Shown: positions 1-7,040, counted from the stretch's first letter. The stretch is 11,540 bases of DNA from Actinomycetota bacterium (GCA_003157225.1 PMIZ01000285.1:395-11934), one strand, 5' to 3'. The notes: generated from the letters alone by a model not told the origin. Translations and numbers: made by a program.

Positions 1-420
1 GGCAAGAAGGTGGTCATCATCGGCGGCGCGATCCAGGGCTGCCAGTTGGCCGAGTACCTTATCAAACGCGGCCGCCAGGTGACGATCGTCGAGCCCGGCG
101 ACGAGATGGGCAGGTGGCTTGTGCCCGAGCGCAAGACCCGCCTCTTCTACTGGTTCGACAAGAGGGGCATCGAGCGCTTGACGGGCGTGAAGCTCCTCGA
201 GATCACTAACAAGGGTCTCTCCATCGAAACAAAAGAGGGCCAGAAGCGCTTCCTCGAGGCCAACACCATCATCCCAGTCATGCCGTTCGCGCCGAATAAG
301 GACCTGGCCGACAAACTCAAAGGCAAGGTAGCCGAGGTGCTCACCATCGGTGACTGCAACGAACCAGGCGTTATCCCCGACGCCACCCGAGCCGGCTGGG
401 AGGTCGGGAACGCTCTCTAA
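1..420 (+). CDS. NADH:flavin oxidoreductase / 2-enoate reductase-type flavoprotein, C-terminal part (5' truncated)
   Basis: The frame is open from base 1, so the gene starts upstream; 139 residues are visible before the TAA. They read as the NAD(P)-binding and final FAD-binding part of a pyridine nucleotide-disulphide oxidoreductase-type module. Seen: a Rossmann start VVIIGGAIQGCQLAEYL followed by an acidic strand end VTIVEPGDE, and the C-terminal GDCNEPGVIPDATRAGWEVG box, which in this fold contacts FAD. The GDC-E-P-x-I-x-D-A pattern is typical of the C-terminal half of 2,4-dienoyl-CoA reductase/2-enoate reductase-like enzymes, which have an N-terminal FMN TIM barrel and a 4Fe-4S cluster. 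That barrel would lie outside the window, so the full architecture is inferred. Such enzymes reduce enoates or enones with NAD(P)H. A terminator follows, so the gene ends its own transcription unit. Confidence 0.8.
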   Translation, partial: GKKVVIIGGAIQGCQLAEYLIKRGRQVTIVEPGDEMGRWLVPERKTRLFYWFDKRGIERLTGVKLLEITNKGLSIETKEGQKRFLEANTIIPVMPFAPNKDLADKLKGKVAEVLTIGDCNEPGVIPDATRAGWEVGNAL

Positions 421-432
421 GAGTCCGTACCC

Positions 433-475
433 GGGAGGGGCGGCGCCAAGTGCGCCGCCCCTCCCCTGCTTTTTC
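433..475 (+). terminator. Rho-independent terminator after the flavoprotein gene
   Basis: A perfect 14-bp GC-rich stem (433-446 pairs with 452-465) with a 5-nt CAAGT loop is followed within a few bases by a T-run (470-474). It begins 13 bases after the TAA. It should insulate the downstream molybdoenzyme operon from read-through. Confidence 0.9.
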
Positions 476-654
476 CTGCTTCTCCCTACTTCTCACAGCT
501 TCTCTTCTCGTGTACCACTCCCCAGAGTCCCCATGGGCCCAGAAACCTGGCTGCTCGATTCCGGACGTCCCCTGCCGTTTCAGAGGTCCAAAGTTCAGCC
601 AGCGTAACCACGTGCACTCTGCGCAACTTTCTGCTTCCCTCTCCGGCTTCTCCC

Positions 655-663
655 TGCTATCGT
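655..663 (+). promoter_or_regulatory. Possible extended -10 element before the molybdoenzyme operon
   Basis: The sequence TGCTATCGT matches an extended -10 (TGn followed by TATnnT) and lies 36 bases before the ATG at 699. No good -35 is visible upstream, which extended -10 promoters can do without. The surrounding leader (about 465-655) is pyrimidine-rich and contains GCTTCTCCCT twice (478-487, 646-655). The call rests on the motif alone. A very similar motif, TGCTATTCT, precedes the regulator gene at 4143. Confidence 0.3.
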
Positions 664-698
664 CATGTCGTTGAGGAGTGCCTAGAAAGGGAACCAAC

Positions 699-3293
699 AT
701 GGATCGTGAGCCGGATACCGGGGAGGGCCGCGAGAAGACCCTTGTGCGTGATATCAGCTGGTGCGGAACCTGCGCGGGCGCGAACGCCTGCATGGTCGAC
801 GTCAAGGACGGCAAGATGATCCGCATCCGTCCGGCGCGCTACTACGAGCAGTACACCAAGGAAGAGGTCAAACCCTGGGTGATGCACGCGAGGGGCAAGA
901 CCTTCGAGCCCAGCGAGAAGAGCCTCATACCTCCGCTCAGCCTCGCCTACAAGAAACGCGTGTACTCACCTGCCCGCATTCGCTATCCCATGAAGCGGGT
1001 GGATTTCGATCCCAACGGAGAGCGCAATCCCCAGAACCGCGGCACGAGCAAGTACGAGCGCATCACCTGGGATGAGGCACTCGACATCATCGAGAGCGAG
1101 ATGCTCCGCGCCAAAGCGAAGTACGGGTCTACCTCTATCCTCTATCAATCCGATCAGCATGGCGAGACCAAGGTGGTCCATGGCCCGCATGGCTGTGGGC
1201 GCAAGTTGCTGCGCCTGTTCGGCGGATACACCTTGCAGGTACGCAACCCCGACAGTTGGGAAGGATGGACCTGGGGCGCCAAGCACGTCTGGGGCATGCA
1301 GCCGATAGGGCAGCAAGTGCCACAGAGCAATCTGCTCTACGACATCTCTAAGAACGCGGAACTCCTGCTGTTCTGGGGATGCGACCAGGAGACCACCACC
1401 TGGGGGTGGCAGGGACAGCTACCCAGCCGCCTCAGCTACTGGTGGACCGAATTGGGCATCAAGCAGATCTACATCTCCCCCGACTGCAACTACGCGAACG
1501 CGGTGCACGCCGACAAGTGGATCCCCGTCCTGCCGAACACCGACGCGGCACTCTATCTCGCCATCGCCTACCAGTGGTTCAAGAACGGCACCTACGACAA
1601 GGAGTACCTCGAGACCCACGCCGTCGGAGTGGACAAGTTCGAGGACTACGTGATGGGGCGAGTGGATGGCCAACCAAAGACGCCCGAGTGGGCCTCTCCC
1701 ATCACCAGCGTCCCCGGTCGCATCATCAAGGCGCTCGCCGCCGAGTGGGCCTCCAAACGCACTACCGTTGTCATCGGCAATGGCGGTCCGGCGATCCGCG
1801 GCCCCTACTCCCACGAACCGGCCCGCCTACAGGTCCTGTGCCTGGCCATGCAAGGCCTGGGCAAGCCGGGCTGCAACCAGTCGAAGATGATCGAGTGGGG
1901 TCTTACCAACGACATCAAGCAGATGGCCCAGCCCGAACCGGCGGTGCTGCTCAGCCTGTGGCCTGCCTATACGGGCGGAAGTGTCAGGGACACCAATCAC
2001 CCCTCCTTCCTGCCGAAGACCCTTATCCCCAAGGCGATCCTTGAAGGCGAATGCGATTGGTACGGCTGCGAGCAGGAGATGGCCCCGCGCGAGAACCAGT
2101 TCGTCCACTACCAGTATCCGGCGGATGGCTGCTCGCCCATCCACCTGATCTGGACCGACTCGCCCTCCTGGCTGACCTCTTGGAACGACGGCAACAACTA
2201 CACCCGTGCGCTGCGCCACCCGTCCATCGACTTCATCTTCGCCCAGCATCCGTGGATCGAGAACGACTGTCTCTTTGCCGACGTCATCCTCCCGGTCAAC
2301 ACCAAGCTGGAGGAGGACGACATCAACACCGACCTGTTCGGCGGTCAGATGAACTTGATCTTCCCCGAGACGCGCTGCATCGAGCCCCTGGGCGAATCGT
2401 TCAGCGACTACGAGATAGTCTGCATGATCGCGGAGCGTCTCGGTCTGCTCGAGGAGTACACCGATGGAATGACCATTCCCGAGCGGATCAGAATGGGATA
2501 CGAGAAGTCGAACGCCGCTCATCTGATCAGTTGGGAGGAGTTGAACGAGAAGGGATACTACGTGATCCCTACCAACCCCGACTGGGAAAAGACCCCACCC
2601 GGCCTCATCAAGTTCTACGAGGACCCGGAGAACAACCGCCTCTCCACCCCGACCGGCAAGCTCGAGTACTACTCCACCGGCCTCGCCGAGCACTTCCCCG
2701 ACGACCCTGAGCGTCCCCCGGTGCCCAAGTGGATCCCGAAAGGCATCAGCCACGAGGAGACCATCGGCACCGAGCGGAGCAAGAAGTATCCGCTGCTCGT
2801 CATGAGCAACCACCCGCGCTGGGGCGTGCACGCCCAGCACGACGACATCACGTGGCTGCGCGAGATCGAGACCTGCAAGGTCAAGGGCCCGGATGGCTAC
2901 CAGTATCAGCCCCTATGGATGAACCCTATGGACGCTGCGGCCCGAGGTATCAAGCATGGCGACGTGGTCAGTGTCTTCAACGAACGGGGCACGGTCCTGG
3001 CCGGCGCCTACGTCACCGACCGGATCATCCCGCGGGTGGTGAGCATGGACCATGGCGCCAAGTACGATCCCATCGTGTTGGGTGAGATCGACCGAGGCGG
3101 CGCGATCAATACCATCGTGCCCGGCAAGACCACTTCAAAGAACGTCTGTGGCATGGTGGTCTCAGGCTTCTTGGCCGAGGTCGAGAAGACCGACCTCGAG
3201 GATATGCGAGCCAGGTACCCCGAGGCCTTCGCCCGGAAGTGCCATGTCACCGCGGGTCCGTGCCTCGCCGGAATCGTGGAGGGAGGTGCCTGA
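699..3293 (+). CDS. Molybdopterin (bis-MGD) oxidoreductase large subunit, pyrogallol transhydroxylase / resorcinol hydroxylase-like
   Basis: 864 residues, close to the roughly 875 of Pelobacter acidigallici transhydroxylase large subunit (TthL). ATG 699 is preferred over GTG 678 because AGAAAGGG sits 8 bases before it and GTG 678 has no usable spacing. Shared blocks recalled from TthL include ARGKTF-P, YPMKR--FDPNGERNPQ-RG, YERI-WDEA and NPDSWEGW-WG. TthL active-site residues His144, Asp174, Ser175 (Mo ligand) and Trp176 correspond to His154, Asp185, Ser186 and Trp187; Tyr424 (PAYTGGS) probably matches the catalytic Tyr404. The C-terminal molydopterin-dinucleotide-binding domain runs from about residue 690. 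There is no twin-arginine signal, so a cytoplasmic enzyme is expected. The N-terminus keeps Cys22, Cys25 and Cys31, a degenerate FS0 site. Known activities of the family are O2-independent hydroxyl transfer on pyrogallol, resorcinol hydroxylation and, in relatives, catechol dehydroxylation. The substrate here is unknown. Confidence 0.88.
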   Translation: MDREPDTGEGREKTLVRDISWCGTCAGANACMVDVKDGKMIRIRPARYYEQYTKEEVKPWVMHARGKTFEPSEKSLIPPLSLAYKKRVYSPARIRYPMKRVDFDPNGERNPQNRGTSKYERITWDEALDIIESEMLRAKAKYGSTSILYQSDQHGETKVVHGPHGCGRKLLRLFGGYTLQVRNPDSWEGWTWGAKHVWGMQPIGQQVPQSNLLYDISKNAELLLFWGCDQETTTWGWQGQLPSRLSYWWTELGIKQIYISPDCNYANAVHADKWIPVLPNTDAALYLAIAYQWFKNGTYDKEYLETHAVGVDKFEDYVMGRVDGQPKTPEWASPITSVPGRIIKALAAEWASKRTTVVIGNGGPAIRGPYSHEPARLQVLCLAMQGLGKPGCNQSKMIEWGLTNDIKQMAQPEPAVLLSLWPAYTGGSVRDTNHPSFLPKTLIPKAILEGECDWYGCEQEMAPRENQFVHYQYPADGCSPIHLIWTDSPSWLTSWNDGNNYTRALRHPSIDFIFAQHPWIENDCLFADVILPVNTKLEEDDINTDLFGGQMNLIFPETRCIEPLGESFSDYEIVCMIAERLGLLEEYTDGMTIPERIRMGYEKSNAAHLISWEELNEKGYYVIPTNPDWEKTPPGLIKFYEDPENNRLSTPTGKLEYYSTGLAEHFPDDPERPPVPKWIPKGISHEETIGTERSKKYPLLVMSNHPRWGVHAQHDDITWLREIETCKVKGPDGYQYQPLWMNPMDAAARGIKHGDVVSVFNERGTVLAGAYVTDRIIPRVVSMDHGAKYDPIVLGEIDRGGAINTIVPGKTTSKNVCGMVVSGFLAEVEKTDLEDMRARYPEAFARKCHVTAGPCLAGIVEGGA

Positions 3294-4117
3294 TGGGCAA
3301 GGTGATGATCATAGATCTGGCCATCTGCAACGGCTGCCACAACTGCCAGGTGGCCTGCAAGGACGAGCACGTTGCCAACGACTGGTCACCGATCGCGAGA
3401 CCACAACCCGACACGGGTCAGTTCTGGAACAAGGTGATCAACCTGGAAAGGGGCACGGTGCCCAAGGTCCAGGTCACGTATCACCACTCCATCTGTCAGC
3501 ACTGCCAGGACGCTCCTTGCATCCCGGCCTGCAACGCCCATGCCATCTACCGCCGGGAAGACGGCATTGTCATCGTCGACCCGGACAAATGTCGGGGCAA
3601 CAAGATGTGCATCGCCGCGTGCCCCTACGAGAACGTGATCTTCTTCAACGATTCTCTGAACATCGCCCAGAAGTGTACGTTCTGCGCCCACCTGATCGAC
3701 CGGGGCTGGACGGAGACCCGCTGTTCGGATGCCTGTCCCACCGGCGCCTTCACCTTCGGCGACGAGGAAGACCTGAAAGACAAGATCGCGCTGGCGGAGT
3801 TGCTCAAGCCCGAGGTCCCCACCCGTCCCCGGGTCTACTACCTCAACCTGCCGAAGAAATGGATCGCGGGGGCCGTCTACGACCAGGCGGCGGACGAATG
3901 CACCGAGGGAGCCGTGGTCAAGGGCACGAACCACGATACCGGCGAGACGATCACAGTGGAGACCGATCGCTACGGTGACTTCTGGCTCAAGAACTTGGCA
4001 GACGGTACGTACACGGTGGTCATCGAGAAGCAGGGGTACCTCACCCTGAAGCTCGGGCCCGTCGACGCGACGAAAGCCGATCAGAACCTGGGCGATCTCG
4101 CCCTGTGGAGGGCGTGA
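3293..4117 (+). CDS. Iron-sulfur small subunit of the transhydroxylase-like molybdoenzyme
   Basis: 274 residues, the same length as Pelobacter TthS. ATG 3293 overlaps the large-subunit TGA by one base (TGATG) and follows a strong GGAGGGAGGT, which implies translational coupling and a stoichiometric complex. Residues 1-155 form a DmsB/NarH-type ferredoxin domain with four cysteine sets: C12-C15-C18-C22, C68-C71-C76-C80, C100-N103-C106-C110 and C128-C131-C144-C148. That is 15 of the usual 16; Asn103 replaces the second Cys of the third set. Residues about 187-274 form a carboxypeptidase-regulatory/transthyretin-like beta domain (GAVVKGTNHDTGETITVET, DGTYTVVIEKQGY), the same extra C-terminal domain found in TthS and absent from ordinary DmsB. 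The protein should wire electrons between the Mo site and an unknown cytoplasmic partner. No membrane anchor gene follows. Confidence 0.88.
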   Translation: MGKVMIIDLAICNGCHNCQVACKDEHVANDWSPIARPQPDTGQFWNKVINLERGTVPKVQVTYHHSICQHCQDAPCIPACNAHAIYRREDGIVIVDPDKCRGNKMCIAACPYENVIFFNDSLNIAQKCTFCAHLIDRGWTETRCSDACPTGAFTFGDEEDLKDKIALAELLKPEVPTRPRVYYLNLPKKWIAGAVYDQAADECTEGAVVKGTNHDTGETITVETDRYGDFWLKNLADGTYTVVIEKQGYLTLKLGPVDATKADQNLGDLALWRA

Positions 4118-4120
4118 GCC

Positions 4121-4188
4121 GCCTAGGCTAGCTTTGCAGCCATGCTATTCTCCCAACATGTATGGAGAGGCAGAACCCGGGCCTAGGC
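4121..4188. repeat. Paired GCCTAGGC palindromes around the regulator start
   Basis: The perfect 8-bp palindrome GCCTAGGC occurs at 4121-4128 and again at 4181-4188, exactly 60 bases apart; the second is part of a 10-bp palindrome GGCCTAGGCC. They flank the putative promoter and ATG of the GntR-type gene. CTAG-containing words are usually scarce in bacterial DNA, so a pair here may be an operator, but it could be chance. Confidence 0.35.
4143..4158 (+). promoter_or_regulatory. Candidate extended -10 placing the regulator transcript start at its ATG
   Basis: TGCTATTCT (4143-4151) fits an extended -10. Six bases separate its end from ATG 4158, so transcription would start at or next to the A of the ATG, giving a leaderless mRNA. 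This agrees with the lack of any Shine-Dalgarno sequence in the 40-bp spacer. No clear -35 is visible. Confidence 0.35.
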
Positions 4189-4904
4189 CTGCCGAAACGG
4201 AGACCGTCCCCGAGGAGAACATCGCCTTCACTGTCGAGCAGACCCGGGCCAGCGACTTGGCGGAACGGCATCTGCGCTCACTCATCTTCTCGGGTCGCCT
4301 CCGCCCCGGCGACAAGTTGCCGTCGGAGAGAGAGTTGGCAGCGCAGTTCGGCATTGCCCGGATCACCCTACGGGCTGCGCTCAGGTCCCTCGAGACCGTC
4401 GGCTTCCTAGTCATCAAGATCGGGTCCAAGGGCGGTGCCTGGATCAACGACGCCGGCACCGTTATGGCCCGGTGGGAAGAATGGATGCGCGCCCATGAGC
4501 ACCAGATCGGTGAGATGCTGGAGTTCCGCAGGGTGGTGGAGACGAAGATCGCGTCGCTGGCGGCGGAGAGACGCACGCCCGAGGAACTGGAGACGCTCGA
4601 GCGCATCGCTTCTCCGGGGCGAGAGAACCGGCCTTCGATCGTCACCTGGCATTTCGACTTCCACGACACATTGGCGAAAGCCGCCCACAACCGGTATCTG
4701 GCGCAGTCGATGGTGACCATCCGGGGCGAACTGTTCGTGCCTACCGACTGGGTGCTCACCAATCACCGGCTGGCCGACATCGAGGCGGTGCACGACCGCA
4801 TCCTTTCGGCGGTCCGCGACCAGGATCCGGAAGGAGCAGCTCGGGAGATGGCCGTGCACCTCGAGTTCTCCGACGAGCCTTTCAGAATCCACAAGCCCGG
4901 CTGA
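4158..4904 (+). CDS. GntR-family transcriptional regulator, FadR/FCD subfamily
   Basis: 248 residues from ATG 4158; an in-frame TTG at 4134 would add 8 residues but has no ribosome site either. Residues about 32-100 are the winged helix-turn-helix (GRLRPGDKLPSERELAAQFG, then ITLRAALRSLETVGFL and a wing KIGSKGGAWI). Residues about 115-245 are the all-helical FCD effector domain, with the expected metal/ligand pattern: D-x-H in WHFDFHDTLAKAAHN and two later histidines in EAVHDRIL and EMAVHLEF. FCD regulators sense small carboxylates or acyl compounds and usually repress neighbouring catabolic genes, so control of the molybdoenzyme and dioxygenase genes is the simple inference. It lies 40 bp after the small subunit and 30 bp before the dioxygenase frame on the same strand, so it may be co-transcribed as well as have its own start. 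Confidence 0.9.
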   Translation: MYGEAEPGPRPAETETVPEENIAFTVEQTRASDLAERHLRSLIFSGRLRPGDKLPSERELAAQFGIARITLRAALRSLETVGFLVIKIGSKGGAWINDAGTVMARWEEWMRAHEHQIGEMLEFRRVVETKIASLAAERRTPEELETLERIASPGRENRPSIVTWHFDFHDTLAKAAHNRYLAQSMVTIRGELFVPTDWVLTNHRLADIEAVHDRILSAVRDQDPEGAAREMAVHLEFSDEPFRIHKPG

Positions 4905-4934
4905 CCCAGAGGGGCGCAGGCGTTCGGAGGTCCG

Positions 4935-5528
4935 ATGGATCACTGGAAGAACGGTGCGACAATGGCGACTACCGCTTCGGGCCCCGCGACGGGCCATGGG
5001 CTCACCGTGAGCACTGGCGAGGGGCCATATTACGTGATTGGCGCCGCACTGGTGACCAGCGGCAAACTGAACTACACTGACCTGCCCGGCGACCCCATCA
5101 AGATCGTTGGACACGTATACAGCGGCACCGACACATCCAAGCCGTTGGCCGCCGCGAAGATCGAGATCTGGCAGGCGGATAGTGACGGCGTCTATCACCC
5201 TGAGGGGAATGGCCACATCGGCAAGTACGCCGCCGACGAGATCGCTCTGCGCGGCCACGTGCTCACCGACGGCTCAGGAGCCTTTCAGTTCACCACCATC
5301 TACCCAGGGCACTATTAGGGCCGCACGCGGCACATCCACGTACGGGTTTCGGCGCAAGGCTACCGTGAAGTGGTCACGCAGATCATCGTGCCGGCCAAGC
5401 CCGGTGATGACACCACCCCTGATAACGACATGATCGCCCGCTATCTTCCGAAGACAAACCTCGTGACGTTCGGAGACGAAGACGGCGTCCAGACAGCCGG
5501 CTTCGACTTCTTCATCGCCGCCGACTGA
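4935..5528 (+). pseudogene. Intradiol ring-cleavage dioxygenase with in-frame TAG (pseudogene or recoded)
   Basis: ATG 4935 follows GGAGG at 4926-4930. The frame encodes 127 residues, then TAG at 5316-5318, then 69 more clean codons to TGA 5526. Both halves belong to one short (about 197-residue) intradiol dioxygenase: GEGPYY near the N-terminus, EIWQADSDGVYHPEG, TDGSGAFQFTTIYPGHY, then GRTRHIHVRVSAQGY and a beta-rich tail ending AGFDFFIAAD. By analogy with protocatechuate 3,4-dioxygenase the Fe(III) ligands are the Tyr of DGVY, the Tyr of PGHY and both His of HIH; all four are present. The TAG falls directly after the second Tyr, so a terminated product lacks both His ligands and cannot be an active dioxygenase. 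Family members often have Pro there. Nothing else is damaged, so the mutation is recent, a sequencing error, or (unlikely) a read-through codon. Intradiol enzymes open catechol-type rings with O2. Confidence 0.85.
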
Positions 5529-5540
5529 GCGCCGGCCGGC

Positions 5541-5676
5541 CTGGCAGGCTGCTGAACAACGACGCTGCGCCGGGTGCCCTCTGGGCGTGGGCACGATCGC
5601 CGCGCGCGAGACAAGGACGCAGTATCGCTCTGGCCAGCATGTCCTGGTGGCCGTGGCTTCGTTGTTCAGCGGCCTT
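5541..5676. mobile_element. MITE-like element with 16-bp terminal inverted repeats (repeat copy 1)
   Basis: The ends 5546-5561 (AGGCTGCTGAACAACG) and the reverse complement of 5660-5675 (AGGCCGCTGAACAACG) match at 15 of 16 positions, bounding a 130-bp segment with no plausible gene. The left 82 bases recur at 9083-9164 (about 77 of 82 identical, no gaps). It fills the gap between the convergent dioxygenase and decarboxylase genes: its left end is 17 bases after one stop codon and its right end abuts the other (TAG at 5679-5677). As RNA it would fold into a long stem and could act as a bidirectional terminator. No target duplication is obvious. Confidence 0.6.
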
Positions 5677-6705
5677 CTAAGCCAGCCCGATAGTAGCGGC
5701 GTTGCCGCTGTAGATCTGCGTCTTCTCGCTCTCGGAAAGCCCCAGTCCCTCGATGAAGGCCAGGCACTCGTTCATCTCCTCGTAGGGGTAGTCGGTGCCC
5801 AGGAAGATCTTGTCCATTCCCAGAGCTTCCCGTGTGCACTTGAAGGCCGCCGGTAGGTAGTTGCCGCTTGTCGTGACCAGCATGTTGTCGTGGAGGTATT
5901 CGCTCGGCACGCGTTTCAAGCTGGGCACGGCGTCGGGGTCGGCAGCCTTGATGTGTGGCCGCACGAAGGGATGGTCGATGCGTTGCATCAAGAATGCCAG
6001 ACCCTCGCCGTAGTGGCCCAGCATTATCTTGAGCTTCGGAAAGGCATCGAAGGCGCCGCTCAGCACCAGCCGCATCGTGACGGTCGCCGTCTCGAGACCA
6101 AACCCGAAAGCGGCGCCCCCAAGAGCCAGCCCATAGGTGCGCAGCTCGTCGATCATCGGTGCTGTGGGGTGGATGTAGATGAGCACGTTCAGCTCCTCGG
6201 CCTTGGCCAAGATCGGCCAGTAGCGCTTGTCGTCGAGGTAGGAGTCGCCGAAGTTGGAGTGCGTCTTCCAGCCTTTCAGGCCCAGCTCCTTGACGGCGCG
6301 CTCGAGTTCACGTACGGCGGCATCCGGATCCTTGGGTGCCAAGGCGGCGAACCCCATGAGCCTGTCCGGGTGTTTGTCGATGGCGGCGGCCAACTCGTCG
6401 TTGGCTTGTGATGCAAGGCGAGTCCCGATCCTAGGCGAAAAATGATCGATGCCCGGGGCAGTGAGCGAGATCACAGCCAGGTCGATGCCGGCGGCGTCCA
6501 TCTCTCTTATGCGGCCCTCGCCGAATTCGAGAAGCCGGTCGAGAAGCTTGTCCCCGTGCGGCTCGAAGGCGTCAGGCCAGTACCACAGACGGCGCTTGCG
6601 CCGCGCAGAGTCGTCGGCAAACCGCGGGTACCCGGGGTTGGCGTACATCGCGTCCACCCAGCCCTGGGTGGCAAAGTGGGCCTCGAGGTCGATGGTCCTA
6701 GGCAT
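5677..6705 (-). CDS. Metal-dependent amidohydrolase/decarboxylase (gamma-resorcylate decarboxylase / ACMSD-like)
   Basis: 342 residues, normal for the amidohydrolase-2 family. The metal-site residues line up with gamma-resorcylate (2,6-dihydroxybenzoate) decarboxylase: Glu8 and His10 in the N-terminal LEAHFA motif (the ExH variant), His179 (YIHP), His231 (LGHYGEGL) and Asp305 (LGTDYPYE). Other shared family text includes TTSGN and the ending GNAATIGL. Known members remove CO2 non-oxidatively from aromatic or semialdehyde acids (gamma-resorcylate, 5-carboxyvanillate, aminocarboxymuconate semialdehyde); a few are hydrolases. Soluble, with no signal peptide. GGAAGGGG lies about 6-13 bases before the ATG. 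It is the last gene of a minus-strand set, 48 bp after the MoaD-like gene. Pairing with a resorcinol/pyrogallol-type molybdoenzyme suggests hydroxybenzoate decarboxylation. The exact substrate is not readable from sequence. Confidence 0.85.
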   Translation of the reverse strand: MPRTIDLEAHFATQGWVDAMYANPGYPRFADDSARRKRRLWYWPDAFEPHGDKLLDRLLEFGEGRIREMDAAGIDLAVISLTAPGIDHFSPRIGTRLASQANDELAAAIDKHPDRLMGFAALAPKDPDAAVRELERAVKELGLKGWKTHSNFGDSYLDDKRYWPILAKAEELNVLIYIHPTAPMIDELRTYGLALGGAAFGFGLETATVTMRLVLSGAFDAFPKLKIMLGHYGEGLAFLMQRIDHPFVRPHIKAADPDAVPSLKRVPSEYLHDNMLVTTSGNYLPAAFKCTREALGMDKIFLGTDYPYEEMNECLAFIEGLGLSESEKTQIYSGNAATIGLA

Positions 6706-6753
6706 GTCGTCGCCCCTTCCGGCGGATTCGGGTGGCCGTGCGAAGCCGGGACT

Positions 6754-7038
6754 CTAGCCGCCGGCGATGGGGAGGAAGATCAGCACGTCGTCGCCATCGG
6801 CAAGGACGAGCTTGCTGCCCTGCGCTGGGGTCAGGTCCCGCCCGTTGACGACTATTCGAAGTGGAGCGTAGAGCGTCCCCTCGGTGGGCCGCGCGTAAGG
6901 CGCGAACTTCTCGCCCTTCTCCTCCACCAACTTGGTCAGCAGGCCCGGGAAGGTGGCGCCCTCGGGGAGGGTCACCTCGACCTCGGCAGCGCCGAGCACT
7001 TGCCGGATGGGACCCAGGCTGCGGACCGTCACCTTCAC
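6754..7038 (-). CDS. MoaD/ThiS-family ubiquitin-like sulfur carrier, AOR-associated
   Basis: 94 residues with GTG start at 7038, two bases after the TGA of the aldehyde oxidoreductase gene. The protein shows the beta-grasp pattern (MKVTVRSLGPIRQVL, VEVTLPEGATFPGLLTKLV, DGDDVLIFLPIAGG) and ends in the required Gly-Gly, the site adenylated and thiocarboxylated by a MoeB/ThiF-type enzyme. MoaD is the sulfur donor for the molybdopterin dithiolene. A copy tightly joined to an AOR gene is a common arrangement and probably serves tungsto/molybdopterin supply for that enzyme. It is slightly longer than typical MoaD (about 80) because of a loop, GEKFAPYARPTEGTLYAP. No MoaE, MoaA or activating enzyme is in the window, so those would be elsewhere. 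Confidence 0.87.
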   Translation of the reverse strand: MKVTVRSLGPIRQVLGAAEVEVTLPEGATFPGLLTKLVEEKGEKFAPYARPTEGTLYAPLRIVVNGRDLTPAQGSKLVLADGDDVLIFLPIAGG

Positions 7039-7040
7039 GC

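Noticed and set aside
699..770. Twin-arginine export signal on the molybdoenzyme
   Set aside because: No RR motif followed by a hydrophobic stretch; the small subunit also lacks a signal and no membrane anchor gene is present.
1827..2840. A 337-codon minus-strand frame inside the molybdoenzyme large subunit
   Set aside because: Antisense shadow of a clearly conserved gene; no ribosome site and no recognisable fold.
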